A stretch of 64,000 bases of DNA, from NCBI GenBank assembly GCA_036571765.1, contig BROE01000001.1:3572137-3636136 (forward strand). Reading direction: 5' to 3'. A program made the translations under genes and the position numbers. The notes below the pieces were generated by a model, which saw only the letters and a list, made by a program, of their open reading frames with translations, had not been told where the DNA came from and did no database searches. Source of the DNA: Plecoglossus altivelis. Taxonomy: Eukaryota > Chordata > Actinopteri > Osmeriformes > Plecoglossidae. Below are positions 12,779 to 25,618 of this stretch, piece after piece (position 1 is the first letter of the stretch; every line of letters begins with the position of its first letter).

Positions 12779-13326
12779 TTTATTTCCATATACATTTGTG
12801 TGTATGTAATAGCATTATGCCTAAAAACAAACAAATATTACAATCAATGTTTTGTACTGGTCTCTCACACAAATGTTTCATAAAACATTCCATTCACAAA
12901 TCATAGCAGGAACGCACACAAAGTATTAAAATTCAATTCAATATCTGAAGAATTACATTCCCTCAGTAACCCTTGTGTTTAGATTATGATACAACTGAAT
13001 TTGTCTTTCAGGGTGTCAGCTGCTTTGAGCAAACCTCAACCACATCAACTAAACACTGGGACAGGAACAGTAAGGTCCAAGATGGTGACTCTCCAGATGT
13101 CCAGGGTCAACACCAAAAGCCCCATACTAAAGATAAAAGCCCACACCACCACAAGACGACCGATGAGGAGATATGCCTTTTATATAGTCTTTGTTGTGTA
13201 AAACATCTCAAGTCCTGAGGATTCGAAGGCAACATAATCTCAGCTCAGTGCAGTCCCCTGTGCTCTTCACCATCTTGGTTGTGTGTTTTTGTTGCAACAT
13301 TATGGACGTCCATCACAGGCGCAGCG
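12779..13326 (-). other. dcun1d1: Probable dcun1d1 3' UTR
   Basis: The region follows the dcun1d1 stop codon and ends near a minus-strand AATAAA (TTTATT on the plus strand at about 12779-12784). No other coding signal is visible. The stretch from about 12420 to 12779 between this and the ccdc39 promoter shows nothing else. Confidence 0.55.
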
Positions 13327-15755
13327 CTAGACAGCCGTGCTTTTGGTCCCGATGTGAGGCCGCGCAAACTCCACAAAGTCATCAATAAGAACCGGCCATG
13401 CTCCTTAGAAGAGTGGAGGGCAACCAAACAGAAACAAATATTAGTCCAACAAAAAAAGAAACCATTCTTAAAGAGAGATTTTGAAGATTCTCTTCTGAAT
13501 GAGTTCTTGCTAAACATGAGAATACTGTTCATTTTTAGAAAAGAGGGCAACGCCTCAGTCAACTCATTTACAGTATTGATAACTGGACACACGTTTGACA
13601 GTGAAGACAGATTTAGCTTTGGTAATCAATCACAAACCTTCCTCATCATAATTGGACATGTCATCTGTTATCATTGTGCTGAAGTCTAATAAGAGGTTCC
13701 ATGTGTCCTTTGGGATAGATCTTTTATGATGTTCCTATGGAAAACAATATTGAAAACCTCATGAGCTTCAATTAAAGCCTACGACATAAGCCATTACATC
13801 ACCCATCATTTACGGAAGGAAATGATTAACTTACCACTAAAAATGTGTTCCAAAGGTCCAGGAATTTGAATCTTCCAGCCAGTACTAAATTCCAATACGC
13901 AATTGCCATTTCTAAGTCTAGAAAATGTCAGGACATGTCTCATCAGAATATGTCTAAAATAAATAAAAAAATATCGAAATGGATATGGGAAATTAAAAAA
14001 ACAAAACTGCTGATCTTACCCAAACCTTTCTGGCCAGGATTCTTTGCAAAGTTAAATGTAAACTGGTAAAAATCTTTAAATTTCCCTTGGTCCTTTAGCT
14101 CTTGCTCCATTTTTGGTAGTTGAGCCTTTAGTTTCTCTACACTGTCACATCTGAGGAAATCAAACAACAAACAGGTAATTAAACAAGCATTAGCACACAT
14201 TCAACACTGTATTACATGAGAGGTATGGCGGGTAAATTCAATATTTACACGCATTCAGCCAAACAATAGACTCTAATAAAGTCCATTAAACCATAAAAAG
14301 ACACTATGTATATAATGTGCACTGACTGAAAGCATCAATGCTATTCTTATTCTGTATTGCAAAGCTGAGGTTGGACCTCCATGTATTCTCCCTCACCCTT
14401 GTTCTGACATTCCATCCATGAACTCCTGTTTGGAAAACTCGCACTGTGTTGCAGCCCGGAATTTCCACGCAATTAGGAGAACACTTATACTGGCCGGATC
14501 CAGGCCGAGATCATCACAGAACTGCTGGATCCCATCTATTCCGATCTTGTTGTCATCTTGAGGGTCTATATAGGGAATGAAAATAAAGCATCGGTCCAAG
14601 CTTTTCCTGCTGTTTTTCTAAAACCACTGCCATAGTGTGAATTCCATCTATTGTTGCTCCTTTTAGAACTTGAAAAAAAGATCTTACCTCTGTAACGATT
14701 GTAGAGTTGCTCAAGCTTTTTCTTGTCTAACGCTCCTTTCAAGTTTGAAAAGTAGAGCTCTGGATTCTGAAAAAAGTTGTCCGTGGCAACATCTAATTTC
14801 CAGTCATTTTGTGACAGGCAGGTCAATGCAGTCTTCTCATTAGATTGGGTGAAGATCATGAACTGACGAACTTTATCCTTCTGTGAGGACTTCAGCTTGT
14901 TCTAAGAAAAACAACACGTCACAGTTATAAGTGGATGAAAATATATTCATTTCAACTGTAGAAGTAGAGCAGGAATAGCAGTGCAGGCCGTGCTTAGCAA
15001 TGATGACAATAGTTGTTAGTTTCACCAGTATCAGTGTTTGCAAGAGACATTAAATAACTATTACTTTTCGGAGTTTTCTGAGCTGTTGCAAACATTTTCA
15101 TTAACTAAGTGTGCGGGACACTACTTGGCTGACATACAACGCGTGTTTAAAAGACAATGCACATTTGGACTAGAAGAAACATATTACTGTCATACCAGCT
15201 AACAAACTGAAAACAAGTGCACATGCAGAACACTTTTGATCATCATAAGCCTACTTCTCGTGTCTAGAGTAACCCTACTGTCAGTCACGAAGTCTGACAG
15301 TAGGTTTGAGCTTCGCCCCCTAAATCTTAACCGATCAACTAGTAAAGTGTGTCACTTAGTAGACGTTTAATACTGTGACTACTGTAGCTAGCTATACTAC
15401 CTGTGACTAACTGCCAAAGGTCAATGATGGTTTACCTTCCTTTTCGTTTTGTTCATGCATGCCAAACTGTGCAGCAATGATGCTGCCTGCTATGATTGTT
15501 CAATAGCATGAATGAACCAAACACCTAACGCTATATATAGTCTAACCCCTACTACTAGCAATTCAGCTAGCTAAAGAGCAATTAGCAAGCTAGCAAGGAA
15601 GCTAGCTCTTTGTTTTTATCCTGTAACAAATGTAGCAAACAATCTTAGGACACCTATTACATTTATTGCATATAAAGGCTACTCTAATGAAATATATAGA
15701 AGATAACGGAAGAAAAGATACCAGAAGGGACATTAACATATGTGTTTCTCACCAT
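13327..15755 (-). CDS. dcun1d1: DCN1-like protein 1 (cullin neddylation E3 scaffold)
   Basis: Seven coding exons in phase give 257 aa (human 259): 15753-15755 (the ATG alone), 14688-14901, 14397-14565, 14020-14150, 13835-13917, 13638-13734 and 13327-13403. The UBA-like N terminus ([20 protein letters not shown]) is followed by the potentiating-neddylation domain with [57 protein letters not shown], and the C-terminal [24 protein letters not shown]1D1 binds cullins and the N-acetylated tail of UBE2M and promotes NEDD8 transfer, so activating cullin-RING ligases. The first coding exon carries only the initiator ATG followed directly by a GTGAG donor; exon 2 begins with the conserved second residue Asn. 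An alternative in-frame first exon may exist at 15436-15456. The gene lies head-to-head with the eif4a2-like gene. Confidence 0.97.
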
Positions 15756-16461
15756 GTTTGTAATTGCCCGACTCCCTTTTTCCCATCCAGCTACCTCGCT
15801 CTCCACCACCTTATCCGCTCATGCGCACTTGGGCACAACAGAAGTCTGACACTTGCGCCAATACTTTTTTGAAATCCACTTTGGTTGATGTCATTGTTCA
15901 AGTTAATATTAACTGTAGACAAATAGTGAAAACTCGCTAACTGAAATAAAGTAAAGTAACTGAAATTTAAAAATAACTGACGACAGAACACAGTATAAAG
16001 TTCTTGTGTTTGTTTTACAGAATGTGTATTACAACGACCAAAAATGTGACCCTTTTGGACTCAGACTAATGAAATCCATCATGGGAACTGGAATAAACCA
16101 TAGACAGCCTCTAAGAAAACATGCGATTAAGACATAAACATTTTTGACCTTCCAGACTTTCTGTATAATTAACCGGCCTAAACTCATGCAGTATACTTTG
16201 CAATATCTATGCGCCATGAAATATAGTCTGCAAACGTTTTTTTCTATTTCTTTTTTAACTGTAGGCATATGATAAGGGATTGGCCATGTCTATTTCAATA
16301 TGGAGGAACGAAGAATATTAGTGAATTATGTTGGGATTTTTTTTTTTTTTGATGGATGGATGTTGTTTTTTACTTCTCCGAGGAAATAGTCCCTCTGTAT
16401 AAAGTCTCTTTGCTTCTTCCGCCGCGCTCTCTTCACTCGATGCCGAAGTTAGGAGCAGAAC
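15756..16461. promoter_or_regulatory. Shared intergenic region between divergent dcun1d1 and eif4a2-like genes
   Basis: About 700 bases separate the two divergent start codons. A short GC-richer, pyrimidine-rich stretch lies at about 16405-16460 just before the eif4a2-like ATG (CTTCTTCCGCCGCGCTCTCTT), reminiscent of TOP-type promoters of translation genes. A poly-T run lies at about 16337-16350. No ORF of note is present. Confidence 0.4.
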
Positions 16462-18089
16462 ATGTCTGACGATTTTGCTGATTTATACACCAGGTAAACG
16501 GTTTAATTTTTTTGTAGGTAGATATGATATATCATAGTAACTGTATGACTAGATTGCTGTCTCAAATGGTTTAATCTCTTCATTTAAGTCACATTGATGT
16601 GAAAAGAGTGCAGGTAGCGTCTGTATTGTTAGCTCACGGCTGATGAGGCACCATTTTTCCCTGACGGGATCATGCTAGCTGTAGTTAGGAGCTAGTTTTC
16701 CCCTTGCTGCTGCAGAGTGCAGATAACGTAATGACACGATATAAATATGTATGCATGACTGCGTAGTTATGTAATTTGTATTTTAAATACTATCAGTTTC
16801 GGACATGCAAGAATTTCGTACGTTAAATTCTTCATTTTCGTAGGCAACACAAGACTCGAGTAGGCCCCATATCTGTGCCTACGTTTGAAATTGGTGTTAC
16901 CGCTACAATAAGTGGTCTGCTACAAAGTGGCGTTAATCGCTTAATAGCATGAAAAAGCCGACCGGCTTGATTGCCTTGTTTTTTCATGCTAACCTTAGTA
17001 CGGCAAAACATGATTTTATGAACGTTCTGATGGCGCAGTAAAGTATGGCAATGTGAATGCTAGCCCAAATGCATGCCGTGGAGCATGTAGCTAACGCGTG
17101 GTTGATCAAGACGGGTATTCAACACGTGCGTCGCGGCGCGTTGAATGCTGGGTAGTGATGCGAAGTTTCTTTTCAGATTATTAACCAGGACTTGAGTCTT
17201 GTCTAGAGAAATTTCAACAATTCCTCACATTTAAATGGCATCGACCTAAAGTATGTCCACTATCCCGACCATTTGTAATAATCGAGGGGGGACTACTGAT
17301 TTATAGATTTCGGATGTTTCCCTGCTCCTGCACATCTGATTCAAATGAATGGGTCCTTGTCAAGCCTGATGAGAAGAATCAAGTGTTCAAGCAGGGAAAC
17401 ATCTAAAACCTTCAGGACTGTGCCCCCCAAGGACCAGGATTGCCCATTCGTATTATAGTCTGAAGCTTTAAGATGGCCAGTAGTTAGTTAAATGTGGATT
17501 AACCATGATAAACATTTTGCAATTAATACATATGGAGATATTGGAATAAATCATGGCATTTACATCTTTTCGAGACTAAACCCAAATGATATTTTGACAA
17601 ACAGTGACTCATCGGAAGTTCAAACGGATCCATCTGATTATGAGCCAGAAGACTCGTTTGTGGAAGGAGCAGACGTTGCTCTTGACAAGCGTGTTCCGTT
17701 TAACATTATTTAACAATTTACTGTAGTCTGCACAAAATAAGATGTAGTTTGAATACAAAAGTGTTTTGCTTTGATTATTTTGTTGTGCAAAGCTGTTTCC
17801 CTGAATCTGATGGCTAGCACGATATAACTACATTTCTTGTAGCCAAAGCATGTAGTTTGTACTAGCCAAAGAAATGCATGCTTATTTCTACACCAGAAAA
17901 TATAGATAGATATACATCTATAGATGGATTTTAGAACAAATAAAGAAACGTCAGTCAGTTACACTTTCCCATCCTTTCTGTGTTCTACTCACATCTGCAA
18001 TTCAGACAATGAAACAAAGGAGCGCTCCGTCTCATCTTCCCCAATGGTCAGGAGCCAGCAAACAAGCCTAAACACATTTGAACTTGTGT

Positions 18090-18175
18090 TCAACTTCCCA
18101 ATACATAAGATAAGAGATCCTTTATTTGTCCCACAATGGGGAAATTCCACACAATGGGGAAATTCCACATAAGTT
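18090..18175. mobile_element. Possible retroelement tail or short repeat in eif4a2-like intron 1
   Basis: A segment containing AAGATAAGAGATCCTTTATT and TGTCCCACAATGGGGAAATTC, with the last part repeated at once (ACAATGGGGAAATTCCAC twice), resembles a sequence widespread at the 3' ends of teleost retroelements. The assignment is from memory of the pattern only. Confidence 0.35.
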
Positions 18176-19041
18176 CAAGCGTGTTCAGGTGTGCTTGGTC
18201 CTGACCGCTGGGTGAGGTATGTTGTGTGCACCGTTGTTTTGTTGTTTGAACTGCTGATATGAGTCAACAGAAAAGATGGGAAAGTGATGTAACTGACTTG
18301 ACTGTTTATTTGTCATTATACGAAAACGTCTGAGTATGAGCCGTGTACTCGTGTTAAACACCGCAAGGGACCACATACAGCAGTGGAAGAGGACTGCGCC
18401 TCATCAGATGGCGAGCTTGCAACTCCCCTGAGAGGGTCTGCTAGGCAGGCTGCTAGTGGTGACTTCTCTGAGAAATATTTGCAGCGGCTCTCGTAATTCG
18501 CTCTGATCAAGATCTTAACATCCTGTCATACACCAAAATAAAAGACTAGTTCAGACTCGGATAATAAACAAAATGGGAATAATGCAAGTTTTTTCTTTTT
18601 TTCTCGTGCGGCCAGAAAGTTTCCAGAACTGGAAATCAGATTAGCTGCACCCATATTGACGTTTGTACCTTTTTTGTTTAGCTCTACAGATGGAGACCAT
18701 GGGGGACTGGAAGGAATGATGCCTGGTGTCATTGAGGTATTGTCTTCAACTTGTCTCAAAAGCCCATTTAACCAGACTTTCATTATAACAATGATGTAGA
18801 AACGATGACAGGCAGTGATTGAATGCTCTTCATACATGTTCTTGTGCAGAGCAACTGGAATGAGATTTCAGAGAGCTTTGACGACATGAACCTTAAGGAG
18901 ACTCTTAAAGGACATAAACAGTATGCATACGGATTTGAAAAGCCATCGGCCATTCAACAAAGGGCAATCATACCTTGCATTGAAGGTAGGCAAATTGATT
19001 CAATATTGTTGGTGCATGTTTTGTCAGTTATACAACAAGTT

Positions 19042-19116
19042 GAGTGAGATGATGGCATACCATCTTTCGGGACTGACCCTTAAATGGAGATACCTTTTTT
19101 GTATTACTGATCACTC
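19042..19116 (+). ncRNA. snord2: SNORD2 (C/D box snoRNA), copy 1, in eif4a2-like intron 3
   Basis: The sequence has the C box region GAGATGATGGCA, the conserved core CATCTTTCGGGACTGACC containing D' (CTGA), a terminal D box CTGA at 19107-19110, and a terminal stem GAGTGA/TCACTC (19042-19047 with 19111-19116). It closely follows human SNORD2, which also sits in an EIF4A2 intron and guides 2'-O-methylation of 28S rRNA. Position between the exons ending IIPCIE and starting FDVIAQAQ agrees with a host-gene intron. Confidence 0.92.
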
Positions 19117-19611
19117 GAAGTAGTTTAACCCAAGTGGAAGACTCGTGTGCTAGACTTGAATTCCTTCTCTTTATTTATGGTTTCTCTTCCCTTCCAGCTT
19201 TTGATGTCATAGCACAAGCCCAGTCAGGCACTGGCAAAACTGCCACGTTTGCCATCTCTATCCTGCAGCCGCTGGCCATGGAGCAGAAGGAGACCCAGGC
19301 TCTGGTGCTGGCCCCCACCAGAGAGCTGGCTAGGTATGCTGAACCTGAGGTCAGGACAAACATGGGTGTTTCTCAGACCAAAGCGGCATATTGGGGCAGT
19401 GGCTCAAAAAAACCAAGGTATTTTGTTTCTCTTCTCCCCCCCCCCCCCCCTTAAGTAAAATAATTTGACCCTCTTAGGATTGGTGTAGTCTCTGTCCATG
19501 ACTGCATTGGCCTGAAAGATGATTGAATGGCTTCACTAGCTGTTTGTTTATTTTAAGTATTCTTTTTTTTTTTCAAATGCTTTGTGTGCTGTGCAGACAC
19601 AAACTAGTTTT

Positions 19612-19687
19612 GAGTGAGATGATGGCATACCATCTTTCGGGACTGACCCTTAAATGGAGATACCTTTTTATATATTACTGATCACTC
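19612..19687 (+). ncRNA. snord2: SNORD2 (C/D box snoRNA), copy 2, in the next intron
   Basis: This is a near-identical second copy of the element at 19042: same C box, same GGGACTGACC core and D', D box CTGA at 19678-19681 and terminal stem GAGTGA/TCACTC. It differs mainly by TTTATATATTACTGATC in place of TTTTTTGTATTACTGATC. It lies in the following intron, so the duplication moved or copied a snoRNA across an exon. Confidence 0.9.
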
Positions 19688-21120
19688 AACAGATGCTATA
19701 GGTCTGAATCTATCCAAATGTCCACTGCAAGTCACTAGACTTTCTCCTTTCCACCCCTCCCATGTTTTTGTTTTCCAGATCCAGAAGGTTGTTCTGGCTC
19801 TAGGAGACTACATGGGGGCCACCTGCCACGCCTGTATTGGAGGGACTAACGTCCGCAGCGAAATGCAAAAGCTACAAGCTGAGGCCCCCCACATAGTGGT
19901 GGGCACCCCTGGCCACGTTTTTGACATGTTTAACAGGAGATACCTGTAAGTATCAGCTTTCTCCGAACTCCAACAATCCCATCTTCTGTTGCAATTTTGT
20001 GCCCTCTTATCCTTGGCTGACTGGAAAATGGTGTTTGGGTTTTAAAGTCTGTTTTGTCTTGTCTGCAGCCCATAAGTGGATCAAGATGTTTGTGCTTGAT
20101 GAGGCAGACGAGATGCTAAGCCGAGGATTCAAGGATCAGATTTACGAGCTCTTCCAGAAGCTCAGCACCAACATACAGGTTGGTGGAGCTCTGCTTCTGC
20201 ACACGCTCGCATATATACACACACACACACCCATTACTCGGGAAGGTAAATGCTCTGCTATCAATTTAATCACAACTGATGGATTAAGTTTTTTTTTTTT
20301 TTTTTATCACTTGAGATTTAACGTATAATTCAATGCTCACTGATAATTAGTGCTTGTGGGTGGGTATGCGTTTACCATTGGTTCAGGTCATTCTGACCCC
20401 CAAAGAGAACACAAGGGTTAAGACATCTGTAACTGTCTGGGAATCCTTTGTGCCATTAGCTACTAACCTCAATTTCAATGCCACATCTTTGATTTGATGT
20501 CATTGTGTTCATGAAGGTCTTCAGGACTGAACATTTCCCAGGCAGGGGATTTTCTTTCCCATGGAACGTGTTAGCGCGCCGCGAGCATTCATCTCCCAGC
20601 GTCACTAACAAAATATGGACAAATGTGTTTGTTTGCCCATTTTAATCGGATCGACATCGTAATCCATTAACATGTTTTGAGTTTCACCTTATGAGTGCCC
20701 CTATGCATTCACTGCACTGAAGTAGCTTTGTGAAACTTGGCATCTGAGCACCAGGGATGCTTGACAGACATTTGGCATCATGTGTTTTAGAACCGTTAAT
20801 GTCATGTGTTCCCAACATATTTAAGACTGTGCACGTCCCTCCTACTGGTTAATCAACGTTGAAGTATTCTATTCAAAGTTGCCATTATCAATCCAGCTTT
20901 TCCATGAACTGGTGATTAATATAAATGGCTTTGGCAAAGTTAAAAACGTTATTGTGCACACATTTTAGTATAGCTAATATGTGATTTAATACCATAACTT
21001 AACTATTTAATTGTATTTGGGGGGGGATGCTCAAAGGGATTTGTCCTCCCAACCGTTAGGGTTGAATGTGTAAACCTTTAAAACCCAAGGGCACTTCCAC
21101 ATCAAAGAACTGTGCTTAAA

Positions 21121-21273
21121 CTGCAGAATCCAGGTTTGTCCTGCTTTGTGCGGTCATGCTAGCAGAGTGCGTGCGTGAAAGGAGAGTCAACTGCACTGCG
21201 CCGCAATCGAGACGCGGCCGAACCTCTTTCTTAATGTTCGGTGGCCGTCGCCTCGAGGCCCAGCGCCACACTT
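21121..21273 (+). ncRNA. Candidate H/ACA snoRNA, copy A, in eif4a2-like intron
   Basis: Two hairpins are visible: one around CTGCTTTGTGCGGTCATGCTAGCAG and a second with apical stem GGCCGAAC/GTTCGG..GCC closing the loop CTCTTTCTTAAT. An H-box-like AAAGGA lies between them, and an ACA trinucleotide (21268-21270) sits three bases from the proposed end. A related element lies in the next intron. Vertebrate EIF4A2 introns are known hosts of H/ACA RNAs (SNORA63, SNORA4, SNORA81); I cannot say which this is. Confidence 0.55.
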
Positions 21274-21603
21274 ATCTGTTTCACTGCTGTCTGTCTGGTT
21301 TAACGCAAATGATTGGAGTCTCCAGCTGACCATGCTGTCCTGTCCCAGGTGGTCCTGCTCTCAGCCACCATGCCTGCAGACGTGCTGGAGGTCACCAAGA
21401 AGTTCATGCGCGACCCCATCCGCATCCTGGTGAAGAAGAGCTCACCCTGGAGGGCACCAAGCAGTTCTATATTAACGTGGAGCGAGAGGTAGGTTTGTTC
21501 ATCTCACTTTTAGTCAACAACCCAGCGTTTGTTGTTCAAGTCGATTTTACTTGAATATACGACCTGCCTGGCCCCTCCCTTCTCTTTAAAGCACCCTGCT
21601 AAA

Positions 21604-21759
21604 ACTGCGACTGCTAGGCTTCCCAGCTTGGCTCTTGCAGACATGTGAGCATGGGTACACCGGAGAAGGATAGCAACGGCTCAGCGTCGCTAACGAGACC
21701 TGGACGGACCTCTTTCTTAATGTCCGGTGTCCTTCGCCTCGAGACGCTGTGCTACATCA
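21604..21759 (+). ncRNA. Candidate H/ACA snoRNA, copy B, in the next intron
   Basis: The 3' hairpin has a perfect basal stem CAGCGTC/GACGCTG, an inner stem CGGAC/GTCCG and the same loop CTCTTTCTTAAT as the element at 21121-21273. An ACA (21754-21756) lies three bases from the end and an ATAGCA H-box candidate lies between the hairpins. The stem is preserved while the primary sequence differs from copy A (compensated differences), which supports a structural RNA. Confidence 0.55.
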
Positions 21760-21889
21760 GTAACTGTTCATATCAATCCCAAGGAGGGAGCAGAACTGTT
21801 GTTTTACTTGATGTCCTCATCTTGCCACCTGGTTTACCGTGCGATGTGACCCAGACGTGGGCGACTGTCCTCCCTTTTGCAGGAATTGA

Positions 21890-22045
<156 letters not shown>

Positions 22046-22517
22046 TGATGGAGGGGAGAACTGGCTCCTGCACAGGCGTACCTAATGGTCTATTTTCTCT
22101 CTTTCCTGTTCGCTCGCTCGCTCTCTCAGCATGGTGACATGGACCAGAAGGAGAGGGATGTGATCATGAGGGAGTTCAGGTCCGGCTCCAGCAGAAAGCT
22201 CATCACTACAGACATTCTGGTGAGAGTCAACCTCCACATTACAACAGCCTCCTGTCTGAACGTTTACGCTTTGGACTAGCTGCTATGAATGTTTAGATGT
22301 AGCTTTTCGACACAAAGGTTCAACCCAAACGGTGTTAAGTCTGCGACCGTCCTTTAATGACTTGGCAGATGCGCCTTTTGGGAGATGAACGTCTGTCCTC
22401 CACAATAGATTTCTCTCCATAGAAATCTGTTACATATTTTCAGACGACATTCATAATCAGGGTGCGGGGGAATGATTATTCCTTTGTCTAGTTCTCATCT
22501 TAGATTTATCCTCTTAG

Positions 22518-22631
<114 letters not shown>

Positions 22632-22807
22632 TGAAACCAAACCTTGTCTTTGACTGACCGTGCGTCTCTCCCACAGAATCGGCCGCTTCGGCCGAAAAGG
22701 CGATCAACTTTGTCACCGACGAGGACAAGCGGGTTCTTCAAGACATCGAGACATTTTACAACACGACCGTGGTGGAGATGCCCCTGAATGTGGCAGACCT
22801 GATCTAA

Positions 22808-25618
22808 GTGTCCTGGCTTGAACCTTTCACACGCAGCCTTAGTGGTCAACAGCTCGCCAAGTTGCTAATGCTGAAGGCGAAAAATTAAAACATTTAGTTA
22901 AACCTTGAATGTGATTTAAGTGATGTTAGCTGTTGGTTGCTCTTGGTCAGTTGTATATTCTGACCATCGGAGCTGCAATGACTGGTCTTCTACTGCTTTA
23001 AAATAAATAAAAAATTATGGTCAACGTTGGATGTTCATTTAGTAATCTACTTGTGGACAAAGATGGATGCTGTATTAAGTCTGCAACTTGTTATGCATGC
23101 CTGTGTGATGTCTTGTCTTACATGGAGCCAGATTGTGTCTGTCTGGTATTGACTTACCTGACTGCCAGTTAACACTTAATAGGTTGGACGAATTAGAAGT
23201 GCCATGTTTTATAAATCACTGTTCATAGAGCTTTTCCTCATGCATTGTATGAACGTTTTTGACTTGATTTATATTAAATGGCCTTCGGCTGTTTTGCTGA
23301 AGGCTGACTTTGCTATCAACTCTCTAGCTCCACCTGGTGGACTGTTTGTCATTGCTGCACCCAATTTGAAGATGAGATTACTGTCACATAGTTATGATAG
23401 GTGATGACTTGGTAAGCAGTTGATTGACAAGTTTGGTATTACTGGGCTGCTATCATGAAATTGGACTTAGTATTATTGGTCCACAAGAATTAAAGTACAG
23501 AGATACTGTTTTCACTGGTATGTAGGTCTTCATGTTGAGATCTTAAGTCACCTAACAGGTTGGATCACAAGACTAGACTGCCAATCAGTTAACTTCCCAC
23601 ATTCTGGTTCCTGTACTATACAATTTCATGAATTCAACAAAAAATGTAGGAAACCAGAAAATGCTGTGCTTCATGCAAACTTCCCTTCACACAATCCTCC
23701 CTTAAGAACTGGTTCTGAGACATGCCAGTAATAGTCATGGTATTTTGTAAGGTGCAACCAAGTGCATTGAATGTCAGTCTTTGTTTGCTGTATGTGTCTG
23801 TTTAAAGTAGGTAGGCTTGGGTTGGTTTCAGGTAATAATAGCTTGCCTCAAGGGCTTCGATGCTCGGTTGGTGTCTTAATTGGACATGATATGGCATGTG
23901 CATTTATATTTAGCCCAGCAACTTTCTGCCTTGACTCCCACGTTTGCAAAAGTCAATGCAATTATTCAAGAAGGCCGCGTGGGGAGATTAGAGAGAGGGG
24001 GGGAATCAATTAACTCATTGGACGTTTTGATTACTTTGGAGAGTGAGTAAGTCTCGGTGGCCCCATTCTCTCACTTTGCTTAATGTTTAAGGGAACGAGA
24101 ATCCCAATCTTTAGATTGGAATAAAATAGCTTGGGACAAGAGTTCGAAAACAGTGAAGTCTTGATATTGTTTTTGCCACGCGGAATGGAATCTCAATCGA
24201 GGGCAAGAAGCGTTTCGAAGGTAATTGGTGTTATTAAGTAGTTCGATGTGGGAAGGTGGTCACCTCCATGGTCCCGTTCTAAATCATTTGTGTGAATTAT
24301 TCTCTTTGTCGAGGTTGCCTTGGAAACAGCAGCTGTTATGGAGAACAGCTAAGCCTAACAGTGTCCGCGCTCCTATTTCAAGCTGAGCCGGGCCATCATA
24401 CATACCCAACACCACAAAGCAGGGTGATGAGGTTTGCAAACAACTGCGTAGCTGGTTGTCTCGCAAATGCATATTTTACCTGTCTTAATAAAAACAGAAC
24501 AAATGGGGCTGAACTTCTAATTGATCCTTAAAAAAATAGTAAACCGGTCATTTGACTGTCTCTACCAAAGTGTTTACGGAATGTATGTGACAAGACCATA
24601 CCAAAAGTACTGCGCACCGTTTTCAGCTCATACACACGTCTTTCTTTAAAACACACCTCTTATTGTAAACTTTTTGTTAACAATGTTTTTGTGTGGCTTT
24701 TGTTTAGTGCGTCACAGTGTTATGTCGCATTCGGTGTGATAATTGTGCATTACAACCACGGGTGTGTTCACCACAACAGATGAGGGAGATTTTTTACTCG
24801 CTCTCCCGCTGTTCAGGGTTGCTATGGCAAACGGACGAAACTCGCGAAAGGGTTGGAGTAATTTCGTAGGAGCTTCATCGTAGATTCGTAGTTTTAGTTT
24901 GTGGTCACTGAATACATTCCAAGGCATGTCAGTAAAGTCATTGCTTTGGAGATACACTTCGAAAGGTTTGGTCTGTGTTGTGGAGGATCCCTTTTTAAAT
25001 TAGCTTGTCATTAGAGAGTAGCAGTATCTTTTTTTGCACTTTTACGTTTATGGCACCCATTTACACTAATGTAGCCATTATACATTTATAAACAGATTCC
25101 ATTTAGCAAATGTACTGACAATTATACCCCTTCAACCCCCTCCCCTCCCCCAGGAGCTGTTTGAAGGGTTTGTCCCGCCCCCCCAAAGATGACAACAAGA
25201 CAGTAATCGAGGCAGAACCGCAGATATGAAGACACTTTCCCTTAGTCACTTTAATTAGAGGAGATGGGGTCTGAAAAGCGGAAATTCAGTTAGAATCCCG
25301 CTTGTCGACATCGTCTGCTCAGCGTCTCGCTAAGAAGCGCTGTTCAGGCTCTGCCTCATGGGACTATTCCTTAAGACAGCATGAAGCCCAGACCTGGGCC
25401 AGCGCAGACAATGGGTCAGCAAAGCAGGCACAAACCAGAAGAAACAGTAATAAAGTATGGACTCAAGGTTCTTGCACCAGCAACAGCACTGAACATAGCC
25501 CTCCTCCTTCCAGTCTCTACAACAGGGGCAGAGTAGAATCAGGCCGAATGTGAGGAAGTACCTATACTCCCTCACCACATATGTTCTGGACTGAAATAAT
25601 TACACTTATATAGGGGTA
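22808..25618. other. Eif4a2-like 3' UTR, then intergenic sequence
   Basis: An AATAAA at 23002-23007 marks the likely end of the eif4a2-like transcript. The rest shows no ORF with family features or splice-consistent exons on either strand. Part nearest 25618 is probably the b3gnt5 3' UTR (minus strand), with a possible ATTAAA near 25250. Confidence 0.5.

Noticed and set aside
19334..19349. Counting the eif4a2-like exon 4 donor as a certain frameshift
   Set aside because: A GTCAGG donor after 19349 would restore phase with a few extra residues (RYAEPE), so I do not list this junction among the firm lesions.
19921..20328. 135-codon frame containing [18 protein letters not shown]
   Set aside because: It reads intron sequence into exon 6 of the eif4a2-like gene; only the part after the acceptor at 20069 is exonic.
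20670..20745. Inverted repeat AGTTTCAC/GTGAAACT in an eif4a2-like intron as another snoRNA
   Set aside because: No H, ACA, C or D box lies at the right distance, so the stem alone is not enough.
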